Position numbers and translations under genes: made by a program | Shown: piece by piece, positions 1 to 8,526 of the stretch | How the letters are laid out: every line of letters begins with the position of its first letter | Position numbering within the stretch: position 1 is the first letter of the stretch | Assembly (NCBI GenBank): GCA_965216645.1 | Contig: CBDCGJ010000008.1 | Coordinates: 25,212-89,211 of the forward strand | Source of the DNA: CBDCGJ01 sp965216645 | GTDB lineage: Bacteria; Pseudomonadota; Alphaproteobacteria; GCA-2731375 | DNA length: 64,000 bases | Reading direction: 5' to 3' | The notes under the pieces: model-generated | What the model saw: the letters and a program-made list of their open reading frames with translations, nothing else | What the model was told of the DNA's origin: nothing | The model's database searches: none

Positions 1-35
1 CGTACCTTAATAAACGGATCGGACCGCCGTGCCAT

Positions 36-398
36 TTAGACCCCTTTTGGCTTTTTGTCTTTTGCCTTGCTTGCCAGCATCTGAATAAAATCGTCGGCCA
101 TCTCCTGATATTCCGTAGACAGACCGGCGTAGTGTCGGTGGAGTTGATCGGCGCTGACGGCCGAACCTTCCATGTCCTCGGTTCGGCCGAGCAGATAGTC
201 TGTCGTCACGCGCAGTGCGTCCGCGAGGCGCTTCAGGTTGTCGAAGGATGGCTTGCGCGTTCCGGTCTCGAAGTGAGAGACGGCCGAAGCCTGGAGGCCG
301 GCACGCTTGGCGAGCTCTCCTTGACTGAGTTGCCTGAACTCACGCGCCGTGCGCAGCCGCTCCTTGAACATCTCGGTCGGTTTGGTTGACTTCTTCAT
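36..398 (-). CDS. XRE-family HTH regulator next to CBASS operon
   Basis: A 120-residue cytoplasmic DNA-binding protein. Residues about 11-70 form a Cro/C1 helix-turn-helix (LSQGELAKRAGLQASAVSHF), followed by a helical tail ending in a lysine-rich stretch. The ATG at 398 is chosen because the HTH follows closely and upstream codons do not look conserved. It is divergent from the DUF2188/CD-NTase operon, and the shared 125-bp gap holds an 18-bp perfect palindrome. The inferred role is repressor of itself and of the defence operon; family membership is clear, the target is inferred. Confidence 0.85.
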   Translation of the reverse strand: MKKSTKPTEMFKERLRTAREFRQLSQGELAKRAGLQASAVSHFETGTRKPSFDNLKRLADALRVTTDYLLGRTEDMEGSAVSADQLHRHYAGLSTEYQEMADDFIQMLASKAKDKKPKGV

Positions 399-465
399 TA
401 CGTTTCCGTATAATTTAAGTTGACGCCTTCGCCATATTTGCTGGGCGCATTCTTTTGGCCAAGTA

Positions 466-483
466 TATGACGAATTCGTCATA
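466..483. promoter_or_regulatory. 18-bp perfect palindrome, probable XRE operator
   Basis: TATGACGAATTCGTCATA is a perfect inverted repeat in the divergent gap between the XRE gene (start 398) and the DUF2188 gene (start 523). Its position fits an operator controlling both directions. Binding by the neighbouring XRE protein is inferred. Confidence 0.6.
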
Positions 484-522
484 GTATGCATTACGTTTTT
501 GAAAACTGCAAGGAGACCGAAG

Positions 523-756
523 ATGAGCAAGGGACCAAAGACCCACCACGTCGTCCCAAATCCCGATGGGGGCTGGGACGTTAAGCGGGGCGGTGCAGAC
601 CGCGCCAGCAGCCACCACGACACCAAGCGGGACGCCATTGAGCGCGGCCGGGAAATCAGCCGCAACCAGGGCACGGAGTTCCGTATCCACAACAAGGATG
701 GACGGGTCGCCAGCAGCGACAGCCACGGCGGCGACCCTTACCCGCCCAAGGGCTAG
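523..756 (+). CDS. DUF2188 domain small protein
   Basis: A 77-residue protein of the DUF2188 family, recognised by the GGWDVKRGGADRASS segment, the central DAIERGREISRNQG helix and the C-terminal HGGDPYPPKG. The function of the family is not established. The ATG at 523 is supported by a strong AAGGAG ribosome site at 510-515. It is the first gene of the operon, ending 19 bp before the CD-NTase start, so it is probably co-transcribed with the CBASS genes. Whether it takes part in defence is unknown. Confidence 0.8.
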   Translation: MSKGPKTHHVVPNPDGGWDVKRGGADRASSHHDTKRDAIERGREISRNQGTEFRIHNKDGRVASSDSHGGDPYPPKG

Positions 757-775
757 GAAAGGGCTCAACCCGCTA

Positions 776-2302
776 ATGACGTTACCGAAACACACGGAAG
801 AGCTTCTCGAAGACCTGGAGGCATCTTTGCAGGTGCCACCAAGTCGCTACGAGGCGGCAGAGCGGAGTTACAAGTCCGTGGGCGAATGGCTGCACCGCGA
901 GGCATCCAGCCTCCGGCAGGCCGATCCGAAAGTCTATATCCAGGGGTCGTTCAGGCTCGGGACGGCCATTCGACCCATCTCTGACAAAGAAGACTACGAT
1001 GTTGATCTGGTCTGCGAGCTGTCGCTTTCGAAAACGCACCTGAGCCAGGCCCAGTTGAAGGAAATGCTCGGTGAGGAGTTGAAGGCCTATGCCGAGGCCC
1101 ACGGGATGAGCGAACCAAAACCGGGTCGGCGTTGCTGGACTCAGGACTACGCGGACGGGGCACAGTTTCATATGGATACCCTACCCGCACTTCCGGACGC
1201 GTCCCATCAGCGGCTGCTGCTGGAGCGCCGTGGCTTCTCGGCTGAATGGACAGACACGGCCATCGCCATCACGGACGCAGAGCATGAGAACTTCCGGCTG
1301 ATCACGGAAGACTGGCCTCACAGCAATCCCAAGGGTTATGCGAACTGGTTCCGCTCTCGGATGCGGGAAATATTCGAGTCACGCCGCCGCGCAATGGCAT
1401 TGGAGGCGCGCGCAAGCGTCGAAGATATCCCCGAATACAAGGTGCGCACGCCGCTCCAGAGCGCCGTTCAAATTCTCAAGCGTCACCGCGACATGATGTT
1501 TGCAGAGCGGCCGGACGACAAACCGATCTCGATCATCCTGACGACACTGGCCGCCCATGCATATCAGCAGGAGTCGACGATCTCAGGTGCGCTTTACAGC
1601 ATCCTCGATCGCATGGATGACTATATCGACTACAGCACCGGCGTCGCATGGATTGGAAACCCAACTGACCCGGCTGAGAACTTCGCCGACCGCTGGCAGA
1701 AGCACCCTGAGCGCGAAACAGCCTTTTTCGACTGGCTGGGGCAGGCGCGTGCGGACTTTACCGTCGCCGCGCAGGCGCTCAGCCGAGATACCGCGACGGC
1801 CGCGTTGCAGCCTAGGCTTGGGCAGAAGCTCCTCGAAGAAGCGTCAGCACGTCGGCGTGGTTCACCCATGTCTCGGATCATGGGCGGCGCACGTCGGATC
1901 GGCAAAGTGCTCAACCCCGCCCATCGGAAGGCGCCGCCGTGGACGAACATCAGCCAGGGTGAGGTTCACATCGAGCAGGCGACAATACAGCGCAATGGCT
2001 TCCGGCCAGAGATGTTCCGTAGCGACGGCGAAGCTCTGCCTAAGCGGTCGAACCTCACATTCCAGGCCGACACGAATATCCCAAAGCCTTTTAAGGTGTA
2101 CTGGCAGGTCGTCAATACCGGTCGGGAAGCAGAAGCGGCTAATGGCTTGCGGGGTGGCTTCGATGAAGGACTTGTTACGACGGGAAAGCTTACGAAAAAG
2201 GAGTCGACGCTCTACTCGGGGACGCACAGCATCGAGTGCTTTATCGTCAAAGACGGCTATCTGGCTGCCCGTAGCGGTCAATTCATCGTCAATATCGAGT
2301 AG
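776..2302 (+). CDS. CBASS CD-NTase (cGAS/DncV-like nucleotidyltransferase) with AGS-C domain
   Basis: A 508-residue nucleotidyltransferase expected to make a cyclic oligonucleotide alarm signal on phage infection. The Pol-beta-type core shows GS at residues 57-58 (IQGSFRLGTAI), the metal-binding pair D75-x-D77 (EDYDVDLV) and a third acidic residue D134 (FHMDTLPAL). Residues about 385-508 match the AGS-C sensor domain, with the hallmark FKVYWQVVNTG and LYSGTHSIECFI strings. Ten bases separate it from the SAVED effector. No cap2/cap3 genes follow, so the architecture is the minimal (type I) CBASS layout. The start at 776 has a purine-rich stretch about 14 nt upstream and is less certain than the family call. 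Confidence 0.9.
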   Translation: MTLPKHTEELLEDLEASLQVPPSRYEAAERSYKSVGEWLHREASSLRQADPKVYIQGSFRLGTAIRPISDKEDYDVDLVCELSLSKTHLSQAQLKEMLGEELKAYAEAHGMSEPKPGRRCWTQDYADGAQFHMDTLPALPDASHQRLLLERRGFSAEWTDTAIAITDAEHENFRLITEDWPHSNPKGYANWFRSRMREIFESRRRAMALEARASVEDIPEYKVRTPLQSAVQILKRHRDMMFAERPDDKPISIILTTLAAHAYQQESTISGALYSILDRMDDYIDYSTGVAWIGNPTDPAENFADRWQKHPERETAFFDWLGQARADFTVAAQALSRDTATAALQPRLGQKLLEEASARRRGSPMSRIMGGARRIGKVLNPAHRKAPPWTNISQGEVHIEQATIQRNGFRPEMFRSDGEALPKRSNLTFQADTNIPKPFKVYWQVVNTGREAEAANGLRGGFDEGLVTTGKLTKKESTLYSGTHSIECFIVKDGYLAARSGQFIVNIE

Positions 2303-2312
2303 GCCCAGGCCG

Positions 2313-3411
2313 ATGAAAATTTTACTTAAGCACTTTATCAGGTCAGCGATCGACTGGTTGTTTAGGCGACGCTCCCCTGCACTTTTGATAATGAGGCTCG
2401 GCGTTGTCTGCCTGGCCCTTGCCTTTGGCGCCGGGTGGGCGCTGGACGTGTCGTTTCCCTTCCGGGATGGCCAGGTCGAAGTCGGCTTCAATAGCGCCGG
2501 CGGTACGCCCGTTGTTATCGTCTACGTGGCCGCAATTCTCGGCGCAGGCCTCATTGTCATCGGGCTCGTCTGGGAAATCGTTCGATACAGAGCCGAGCAA
2601 CAGCGCCTCGACCGAAAGAAAGTGATTGTCGTCGAGGCACGAGGACTACGTGATACGAGCGGCTCCCCATTGATCGACGCCCTGCCGCAAAGACTGGAGG
2701 GGCGCCGGGATCACGTCCTTGTTGACCTCCGTCAGCGGGTTAAAGATGGCGAGATTGTCGCACCTGATGCAGTGCTGGAAGATTTGGTCTCGCTCCCCGC
2801 CGATCTGAAATCGGCGAGAGAATGGATTCGATCGTCGCGATCTGTCCCTTGTCTACGGTGGGCTGATGCCGGTTCCCTTCACTTTCCTGACGGGCGTCCT
2901 TATGGATGATGAGGGTACGGTCTTTATCCTGGATTGGGACAGGCATGCAGAGGCCTGGCGAGAACTCGATGGTGCCGATGACGGCAAGCGGTTCCATATT
3001 CCCGACTTGGCCAGGGAAATACCGGACGGCACGAAAGAGACCGCTATGGCGGTTTCAGTCTCCTATGGTGTCATAGCGGATGATGTCCGTGCTCGGGTTG
3101 GCGATATGCCTCTGGTCGAACTCAAGCTGGATGGCGGCTCACCAGACTGCCACTGGTCGGAGCACAAGCAGCGCGCACTCGGTCAGCAGTTTCTAGACAC
3201 TGCGATTGGTCTGAGCAATCGTGGGGTCCAGCGTATTCATCTTTTCCTCGCTGCCCAGAACAGCGTCGCGTTTCGTTTCGGTAGGCTCTACGATAAGCGT
3301 AACCTGCCTAAAGTAGTGGTTTACCAGTATCAAAAGGATTCCGCCTCGGCATACCCTTGGGGTGTATTAATGCCGGTTAGCGGCGTGGCACGGCCGGCGA
3401 TTCTCACCTGA
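2313..3411 (+). pseudogene. Two-TM SAVED-domain CBASS effector, frame broken once
   Basis: The N-terminal part (from 2313) has two hydrophobic segments, about residues 24-46 and 64-88, predicting a membrane anchor. The SAVED ligand-binding domain continues in another frame, with LSLVYGGLMPVPFTFLTG and HLFLAAQNSVAFRFGRLYD. The break lies around 2809-2830, where an extra base near TCGGCG would account for it. Removing one base yields one protein of about 365 residues. The family (TM-SAVED, named Cap14 in the CBASS literature) binds the cyclic nucleotide and disrupts the inner membrane. Either the gene is inactivated or the base is a sequencing error. It follows the CD-NTase by 10 bp. Confidence 0.8.
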
Positions 3412-3728
3412 AGTAGATGTCATCGGTATGGTCTAGTAGGGACTCAAACATGATATTGAGTTCGGCGGGCGGTCGCGTCTGGGGAAACCATCTATCGGAC
3501 TTGTGATGTACTGCATCGGCTTCGTCAAGGCCAAGTACTAAGCCCTATGCTGTGCGAAAATCGGAAATGTCCGATAGTGATTGCCACATGTGAATACGAA
3601 CACCGGGGTGGGTGTTGCACATTATCTGCGACTATCGCGCTTTAGTGCCAAATGCTACCATTCGGTCGCCCCGGGCGATTGTCTTAACCCGGAGTATCGC
3701 GATACTCCCAGCAATGGGAGATATTGCG
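3412..3728. other. Non-coding gap between CBASS and mobile-element backbone
   Basis: No convincing gene. It contains a short dispersed inverted repeat (TATCGGAC near 3490, GTCCGATA near 3569) and, at its right end, the palindrome listed separately upstream of the AlpA gene. Confidence 0.5.
3691..3708. promoter_or_regulatory. 18-bp perfect palindrome upstream of alpA-like gene
   Basis: GGAGTATCGCGATACTCC is a perfect inverted repeat 20 bp before the AlpA-type start codon at 3729, a position suited to autoregulation. The binding protein is not identified. Confidence 0.5.
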
Positions 3729-3905
3729 ATGAGGATCATCGATTGGAAAGTTCTGAAGACCATGCAGCCCTATTCTCGCCAACACATCCTGCGACTGGAA
3801 AAGGCCGGGCAATGGCCCAAGCGGGTGAAACTCGGTAACAACCGGATCGGCTGGGTGTATGACGAGATCGTGGCGCATCTTGAGGGCTTAGCAGCCAATA
3901 GATAA
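3729..3905 (+). CDS. AlpA-family phage/element regulator
   Basis: A 58-residue protein with the AlpA/excisionase-type winged helix: WKVLKTMQPYSRQHILRLE, then GQWPKRVKLGNNRIGWVYDEI. Such proteins activate or assist excision of integrated elements. The ATG at 3729 begins the conserved domain. The nearest upstream feature is an 18-bp palindrome, and a strong hairpin follows the stop. It marks the edge of the mobile-element backbone. Confidence 0.85.
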   Translation: MRIIDWKVLKTMQPYSRQHILRLEKAGQWPKRVKLGNNRIGWVYDEIVAHLEGLAANR

Positions 3906-3930
3906 CCTACCGACACTCCCTTTTCGGGAG

Positions 3931-3960
3931 CGAGGGGGACGGTGGCCACTGTCCCCCTCG
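3931..3960. terminator. Strong hairpin after alpA-like gene
   Basis: CGAGGGGGAC and GTCCCCCTCG form the outer arms of a stem of about 15 bp with almost no loop. There is no clear T-run on either side, so termination is the likely but not the only role. A smaller stem (CTCCC/GGGAG) lies just upstream at 3916-3930. Confidence 0.45.
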
Positions 3961-3994
3961 AACATATCGGCGCTAATGTGATGGGCATCGCGCG

Positions 3995-5029
3995 TTATTT
4001 TTCCAGGATCGAGAAGCTAGTGGTGCCGGCCCGTTCCCATTTTTCGTTCAACAATTCGAGCACCGGTTTGGGCGGTTTTAGTGTTTCTCCGAACCCGTCG
4101 ATCATTTGAAACAGCATGTAGGAATTGCCGGCGCGCCCGGACATTTCTCTGGTTAAGGCCAGCATCTTTTCCATTTTCTTTGCGTCTGTCAGCACGTTGA
4201 GCACAAGTAGGCTGGAAGTCAGGCCGAGGTGTTCTTTGTATCTTCCGTTTCCGATGTAATCCCGATATTGCAGCAAATTCCGTTCATGGCTTTTGCGATG
4301 AAAATTCGCCGACGTGGTCGGTTCGGTGCCTCGGTCGGCTTCGACAAGAAAGAAACGGTAGTAACTTTTTCTTTTGACCTTGTATTCCAGGCCGAAGATG
4401 GCGTCGGGGATGAGGTCTTTGTCGTACCATTTCTCGGTTTTCGGATCTTGGATACGGGTGGTGTAGCGCAAGGTCGCATCGACGCGGGCACGGATGGCGG
4501 AGCCAGGAATGTAATTGAGGTCATCGCGATCCAATGTGGCGATTTCGATGGACGCGGTGATGCAGGCGGTCATGAAGCGGTGCAGCCAAGGGCCATGATG
4601 CTGGCGTGGCGCCGGGATTTCCATGCCGGCTTCCCGCAAGGCCCTCTCCGCCGCTGGATTAAGGTCGTGGATCAGCTCTTTGGACTGAGCGTATAGAGTG
4701 CGGAATTGTTGCTGCGGTCTGTCCAGGTATCGACCACCATGGGGCGTGCGGTCTTCATTGAATAGATCGGTCAACCGTTCCTTGGCGCGTTTTTCGCTAC
4801 GCCGCAGATGTTGGGTGAAGGCATTTAGGTAACAGGACGACAGCGGTCCATGTTCCTGGATTTTCTGAAACCAGATCAAATCCCGTTCCTGGGCCGTTAC
4901 CTTCTTGCCGGTGGATTGCGGCGTTGTGCGTTTTCGCCTGTGTAGGGTATCGAGCTTGGCCGCGCGTTTCGATGTTGATTTTGAACCCGTCGATGCCGGT
5001 AATAGGGTAAACTTGTTTGCATATTTCAC
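3995..5029 (-). CDS. Replic_Relax family replication-relaxation protein
   Basis: A 344-residue protein matching the Replic_Relax family. An N-terminal winged-helix region (ERDLIWFQKIQEHGPLSSCYL) is followed by the signature PDAIFGLEYK and FFLVEADRGTEP. Family members act in plasmid or element replication and are proposed relaxases. The GTG start at 5029 is preceded by a near-perfect AAGGAGG site. It lies downstream of the VirD4-like ATPase on the same strand, the expected partner for DNA mobilization. No classical MOB relaxase is visible, so this is the best candidate for that role. Confidence 0.8.
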   Translation of the reverse strand: MKYANKFTLLPASTGSKSTSKRAAKLDTLHRRKRTTPQSTGKKVTAQERDLIWFQKIQEHGPLSSCYLNAFTQHLRRSEKRAKERLTDLFNEDRTPHGGRYLDRPQQQFRTLYAQSKELIHDLNPAAERALREAGMEIPAPRQHHGPWLHRFMTACITASIEIATLDRDDLNYIPGSAIRARVDATLRYTTRIQDPKTEKWYDKDLIPDAIFGLEYKVKRKSYYRFFLVEADRGTEPTTSANFHRKSHERNLLQYRDYIGNGRYKEHLGLTSSLLVLNVLTDAKKMEKMLALTREMSGRAGNSYMLFQMIDGFGETLKPPKPVLELLNEKWERAGTTSFSILEK

Positions 5030-5230
5030 AATGTCCTCCTTATCTAATGAAGGACACTCAATCTAAATGCGAATTGGCTGTTGTCACCGTGCCGGAATTT
5101 CCAAGATGTTCCGCAACGCGTTGTGGCGGAACCGCAAATTCAGGTATCAAATATTTACAAAGTCGCAATTTTATCGGCTGTTTGCGTGGCTCCGCGCGCC
5201 GAGCAGGTCATCAATGACCCGGCAGTAGAC

Positions 5231-5859
5231 TTACCATTTCGGCTTGGCGTCGGTATCGACATTATCCGGGCCGTCACCCCCACCTTTCTTCTTGTTTCTC
5301 ACCGTTCTCATCCGGTTTGACGATATCCGAGACGGTATCCTTCAGGCCTTTAAGGGAAAGCTTAGGTTCGGTGGCCCCGGGTTTTGGCCGCGTCTTTCTT
5401 TGCGGCGGTCCTTATTTTGCCGTTTTGCTTTTTTCGCCACCTGCTTCTTTGCCGATGTCTTTTTGAATGTCCTTTTTCTTCGTTGGGGGACGCCTGCTTT
5501 TTCAGGTTTCCGGTGGCGGGTCCTGGCTCTTCTTTATCGGTTAACACTACATTTGCGCCGTCTTTCAGCTCCGAATAATGCACCGCGTAGCGAGCGCGCA
5601 TATCTTCGCGTAGGGCATTGCGCTCTTCCTGTCCCCATCTTTGGCAAACCTTCTAGATGTCCGAAGGGGAAAAACGAGCGGTAGCGCGGATTTGGCGACG
5701 CCACGGATATAGCTGGCAAAATGGCCCTTTGGGCTGGTCTTCGATCAGGCCGGGCTCGCAATAGAGCATGGGTGCCAGACTGCGGGCATCGCGGGCGGAA
5801 AACGCCGCCGGCGAATTTGATCGAGGTATTGGCGGCGAAAGCCTCCTGGAGTTTTCGGC
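5231..5859 (-). pseudogene. Frameshifted C-terminal part of the VirD4-like ATPase
   Basis: Pieces of the expected continuation of the ATPase at 5860-7566 appear in successive frames: KLQEAFAANTSIKFAGG, ARDARSLAPMLYCEPGL, FPFGHLEGLPKMG and ERNALREDMRARYAVHYSEL. Six single-base insertions within about 5633-5872, each in or beside a run of equal bases, restore one frame. Further breaks are likely before a plausible end near 5231 (GDGPDNVDTDAKPKW). This is either true decay or a cluster of homopolymer sequencing errors. Confidence 0.65.
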
Positions 5860-7566
5860 TCAAGCTGCCCCCAGATATTGATGCGCTAAGATCATCCCGA
5901 CATTGTATTTTCGCGCCTGACTGAGGATGATGCCAATATTGCGGTCAAAATAGTCCGCCGCCTCGTCAATGTAGACAAAGGTAGGTTTGCGCTCCCATTC
6001 CTTCAGCGTGGCGCGTTCTTGCGCTGCCTGGGCGATCATCGCGATGAAAAAACGGCCAAAGATTTCCGTGCCCTGTTCCTTCAGCAGGTCTTTCGCCGTG
6101 TTGATCAGGATGACCTTGCCGGCGTTCATTTCCGAAAACAGATCCAATTTGGACCGGGGATGGGAGAACATGCGCTCAAAGGTCTGGTTTTCTAGAATGC
6201 CCCACAAGCGTCGCAGCACTTGTTTCTTGGTTTGCTCGAACTCGCGAGAGGTGAATTCCGTCTCGAAAAAATGCCGCGCCGTACCTTCCAGTTTGGCTAT
6301 GTGTTCAGCAAATTTCACCTCGCTGTTGGGCTCCATCAATTCCCGCAATGTGTGAATGGTCGCGTCCGGGATATAGAGCATAAGACGGGTGACATAACGG
6401 AAGATCACGCTTTGTTTTTGCGTCATCTCTGCCGAGAGTAGGGAACCGAGAACAAAGTCGTATAGCTCCAGGATTGAATTGGTGAGCCGTTCCCGCTCCA
6501 GCGGTGCATAACCTTGCAACCGATCAATACCGACATCGAATAAATTGAGCGAGACCGGATATTCCACATCGGTCGGGTCGATCAGGACGAGACGGTCATG
6601 CAGATCGCCGCCCGGTGCGAAGACGGCAAGCTTGGAGATTTTGTCGATCAAATCGCCCTGACTGTCGATGACAATGACAGAGCGCTCGCCGGCCGCGACA
6701 GCTTCCAAATCCTTAGCGATGAGATATTGCAAGGTCTGGGTTTTGCCATGACCGGAGCCTGCGACGATATGATGATGCTCGAAGCGGGCCTTGGTCGGAA
6801 TAGCGAAGTCGACCTTTTGTCGGAAGAGCGTCGACATGGGCGTGCCGCCTAGATAGGTATCGACCAGTTCCTTCGGGTCCTTGATATCGGATTTGCTTGG
6901 CAGCTTCGCGATTTTATGAAACGACTTTGGATCGTCCGGATTGCCGCCGGAGGCGGTGATCACATTCCGGTCAAGCCGAACCCGATGCCGATTGAAGAGC
7001 CCTGCTTCTTCCACGTCTACATCGAACACGACCGCGAGAATATTTTCTGCGAGTTTGCCGATATCGCCGACGCTTCGAATTAGCTCCGTTGGCACCTTGA
7101 TATCCTGCGTGTCCGAGGTATGCTCCAAAAGGGAAGGGCAGGCCGCATAAATCGGATCGAGACTTTGGGTCACAGCCCAGCGGATCAAATTGCAGGTTTT
7201 GTCGAAATCCTCCAGCAATGCGCGCTGTTCGTTTAATTCGTCCCTAATTTGCCAAAATTCGGTCACGGAATAACGTTCCGACCAATCCACCGTGGGCAGC
7301 TCAAAAAAGCCCTCATATTCGAAAATTGAGCCGATAACACTACAAACGAACCCGAACTGCGGATGATTCCGGTCGATATGGAAGGCCTCAAGAACGTTTT
7401 CCGCCAAAGCCCGGATCAAAGCCTCGCGACCGGCTTGTCTTTCCTGGCCGACAGCCGATAGCTTCCGACTGACCTTATCATAGAGCGCCCGCGTCTCCGT
7501 TTCGTCGCTGGAACGGAAAAGACCATGCACAAAGGCATGCATGCGGGCGGCGAAGTGTAGGGGCAT
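5860..7566 (-). CDS. VirD4/TraG-type conjugation ATPase, C-terminus disrupted
   Basis: The intact frame encodes 568 residues of a type IV coupling-protein-like ATPase that would pump DNA to a secretion channel. The Walker A motif is at residues 270-277 (GSGHGKTQ), and the Walker B region is FVYIDEAADYF near residue 545. The frame stops right after the conserved MILAHQYLG, whereas relatives continue, and the continuation is found in shifted frames downstream. It overlaps the end of the upstream membrane protein gene by one base, so the pair is translationally coupled. The two hydrophobic segments normally in such proteins may be supplied by that neighbour. Confidence 0.8.
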   Translation of the reverse strand: MPLHFAARMHAFVHGLFRSSDETETRALYDKVSRKLSAVGQERQAGREALIRALAENVLEAFHIDRNHPQFGFVCSVIGSIFEYEGFFELPTVDWSERYSVTEFWQIRDELNEQRALLEDFDKTCNLIRWAVTQSLDPIYAACPSLLEHTSDTQDIKVPTELIRSVGDIGKLAENILAVVFDVDVEEAGLFNRHRVRLDRNVITASGGNPDDPKSFHKIAKLPSKSDIKDPKELVDTYLGGTPMSTLFRQKVDFAIPTKARFEHHHIVAGSGHGKTQTLQYLIAKDLEAVAAGERSVIVIDSQGDLIDKISKLAVFAPGGDLHDRLVLIDPTDVEYPVSLNLFDVGIDRLQGYAPLERERLTNSILELYDFVLGSLLSAEMTQKQSVIFRYVTRLMLYIPDATIHTLRELMEPNSEVKFAEHIAKLEGTARHFFETEFTSREFEQTKKQVLRRLWGILENQTFERMFSHPRSKLDLFSEMNAGKVILINTAKDLLKEQGTEIFGRFFIAMIAQAAQERATLKEWERKPTFVYIDEAADYFDRNIGIILSQARKYNVGMILAHQYLGAA

Positions 7567-8084
7567 TAGATACCCTTAATGATGACTTGTCGGGCTTCAT
7601 CCTTGGGCAGAGGTTCGATAGCGTGCGTTTCGGTCCCGTCCCAATGTTTGGCGCTTTCCATGACTTGACGCAGGAAAGCGGAAATATACTCCAACCAGGC
7701 CTCTTTCCGGGCCAATTCTATAACGCTGTCACAGGTGAAATGCCGGCCGTGGATCAAATCCTTGACGAATATGGTCTCCCGCCGGCTGTGAAAATACCAG
7801 TAGGCAATGCCCAGGGCGATCAATCCGCCCGAAACACTGCCGAAGGTTGGATCGTTGACGACATACGACATCAGGGGAGCCATAATCACGAAAGCCGCCA
7901 CCAGCATGTAAAGTGTGCGCCGGATCAATATTGGTTCGATGATCGCGATCAACACCGCATTGTCGAAACGGTATCGCTTAACGATTTCCTGTTCGCCTTC
8001 ATCGAATTCCAGTTTCCCCCAAAGCTTGAATTTGACTTTTCCAAACCGTCCAGAAGTTTGTTCCCTTTTGAAAAGTAAGTTCAT
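7566..8084 (-). CDS. Two-TM membrane protein paired with VirD4-like ATPase
   Basis: A 172-residue protein, family not recognised. It has two central hydrophobic segments (about residues 58-75 and 84-98) with soluble ends, and its last codon overlaps the ATPase start. The start at 8084 has an AGGAGG site seven bases upstream. Given the tight coupling, it probably anchors or assists the coupling ATPase at the inner membrane; this is inferred from context only. Confidence 0.65.
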   Translation of the reverse strand: MNLLFKREQTSGRFGKVKFKLWGKLEFDEGEQEIVKRYRFDNAVLIAIIEPILIRRTLYMLVAAFVIMAPLMSYVVNDPTFGSVSGGLIALGIAYWYFHSRRETIFVKDLIHGRHFTCDSVIELARKEAWLEYISAFLRQVMESAKHWDGTETHAIEPLPKDEARQVIIKGI

Positions 8085-8526
8085 TTTTGTCCCTCCTCTG
8101 ATTTTCTTAATTATAGATTTTTATTGAGTTTATTATCGAAATAGGAGTCAAGGGAAATCTGGGAATCTGAGGGGCTAAGAGCTGTTTTGGGCGGGGAAGG
8201 ACAGCAGCAAGTGGGTGGTATTTTGAAGGGGGGAAAAGGCAGGGCAGTTACGGTTCATGAGAATGATACGGATTTAAGGTATATATTCTTATGAAGTCAC
8301 GGAAATCCGGTCTTTTCAGATGTTCCAAGCGGTTCTGCCATGTGCATCTATGGTTGGGGATACGGATTTCAAGGCGATGGGGATACAGGCGGAACCCTCT
8401 GTATCCCCATTGTTTTTGACTGGAAATGAAGGTCAAATAGGTCGGCAGATCTTGGCCCTTGGGTATCGGCAGGGACGCGGATCCTGGGCTGTAGGGCGGC
8501 TGCGTTTCGGTTGGGGAGGCCGGTTA
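8085..8526. other. Intergenic region with AT-rich and G-rich blocks
   Basis: No gene supported. An AT-rich stretch (about 8100-8145) that should hold the leftward promoter is followed by about 100 bases very rich in G on the plus strand (8150-8245), then by the terminator-like hairpin at 8377-8417 and the leader of the ihfB-like gene. Confidence 0.5.
8377..8417 (+). terminator. Intrinsic terminator or attenuator before ihfB-like gene
   Basis: ATGGGGATACAG and CTGTATCCCCAT form a perfect 12-bp stem with a 10-base loop, followed by TGTTTTT. It sits 110 bp upstream of the ihfB-like start, so it either ends an upstream transcript or attenuates this gene. Confidence 0.6.

Noticed and set aside
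566..775. N-terminal extension of the CD-NTase frame overlapping the DUF2188 gene
   Set aside because: The codons lie inside the DUF2188 gene in another frame and show no NTase similarity; the conserved domain starts after 776.
1557..2312. Long upstream extension of the SAVED effector's first frame
   Set aside because: It overlaps the CD-NTase coding sequence; the true start is the ATG at 2313 after the NTase stop.
2809..2830. Programmed frameshift in the SAVED effector
   Set aside because: No slippery heptamer or downstream pseudoknot is apparent; error or inactivation is simpler.
8150..8245. G-quadruplex in the G-rich intergenic stretch
   Set aside because: G-runs are too irregularly spaced to form four G3 tracts with short loops.
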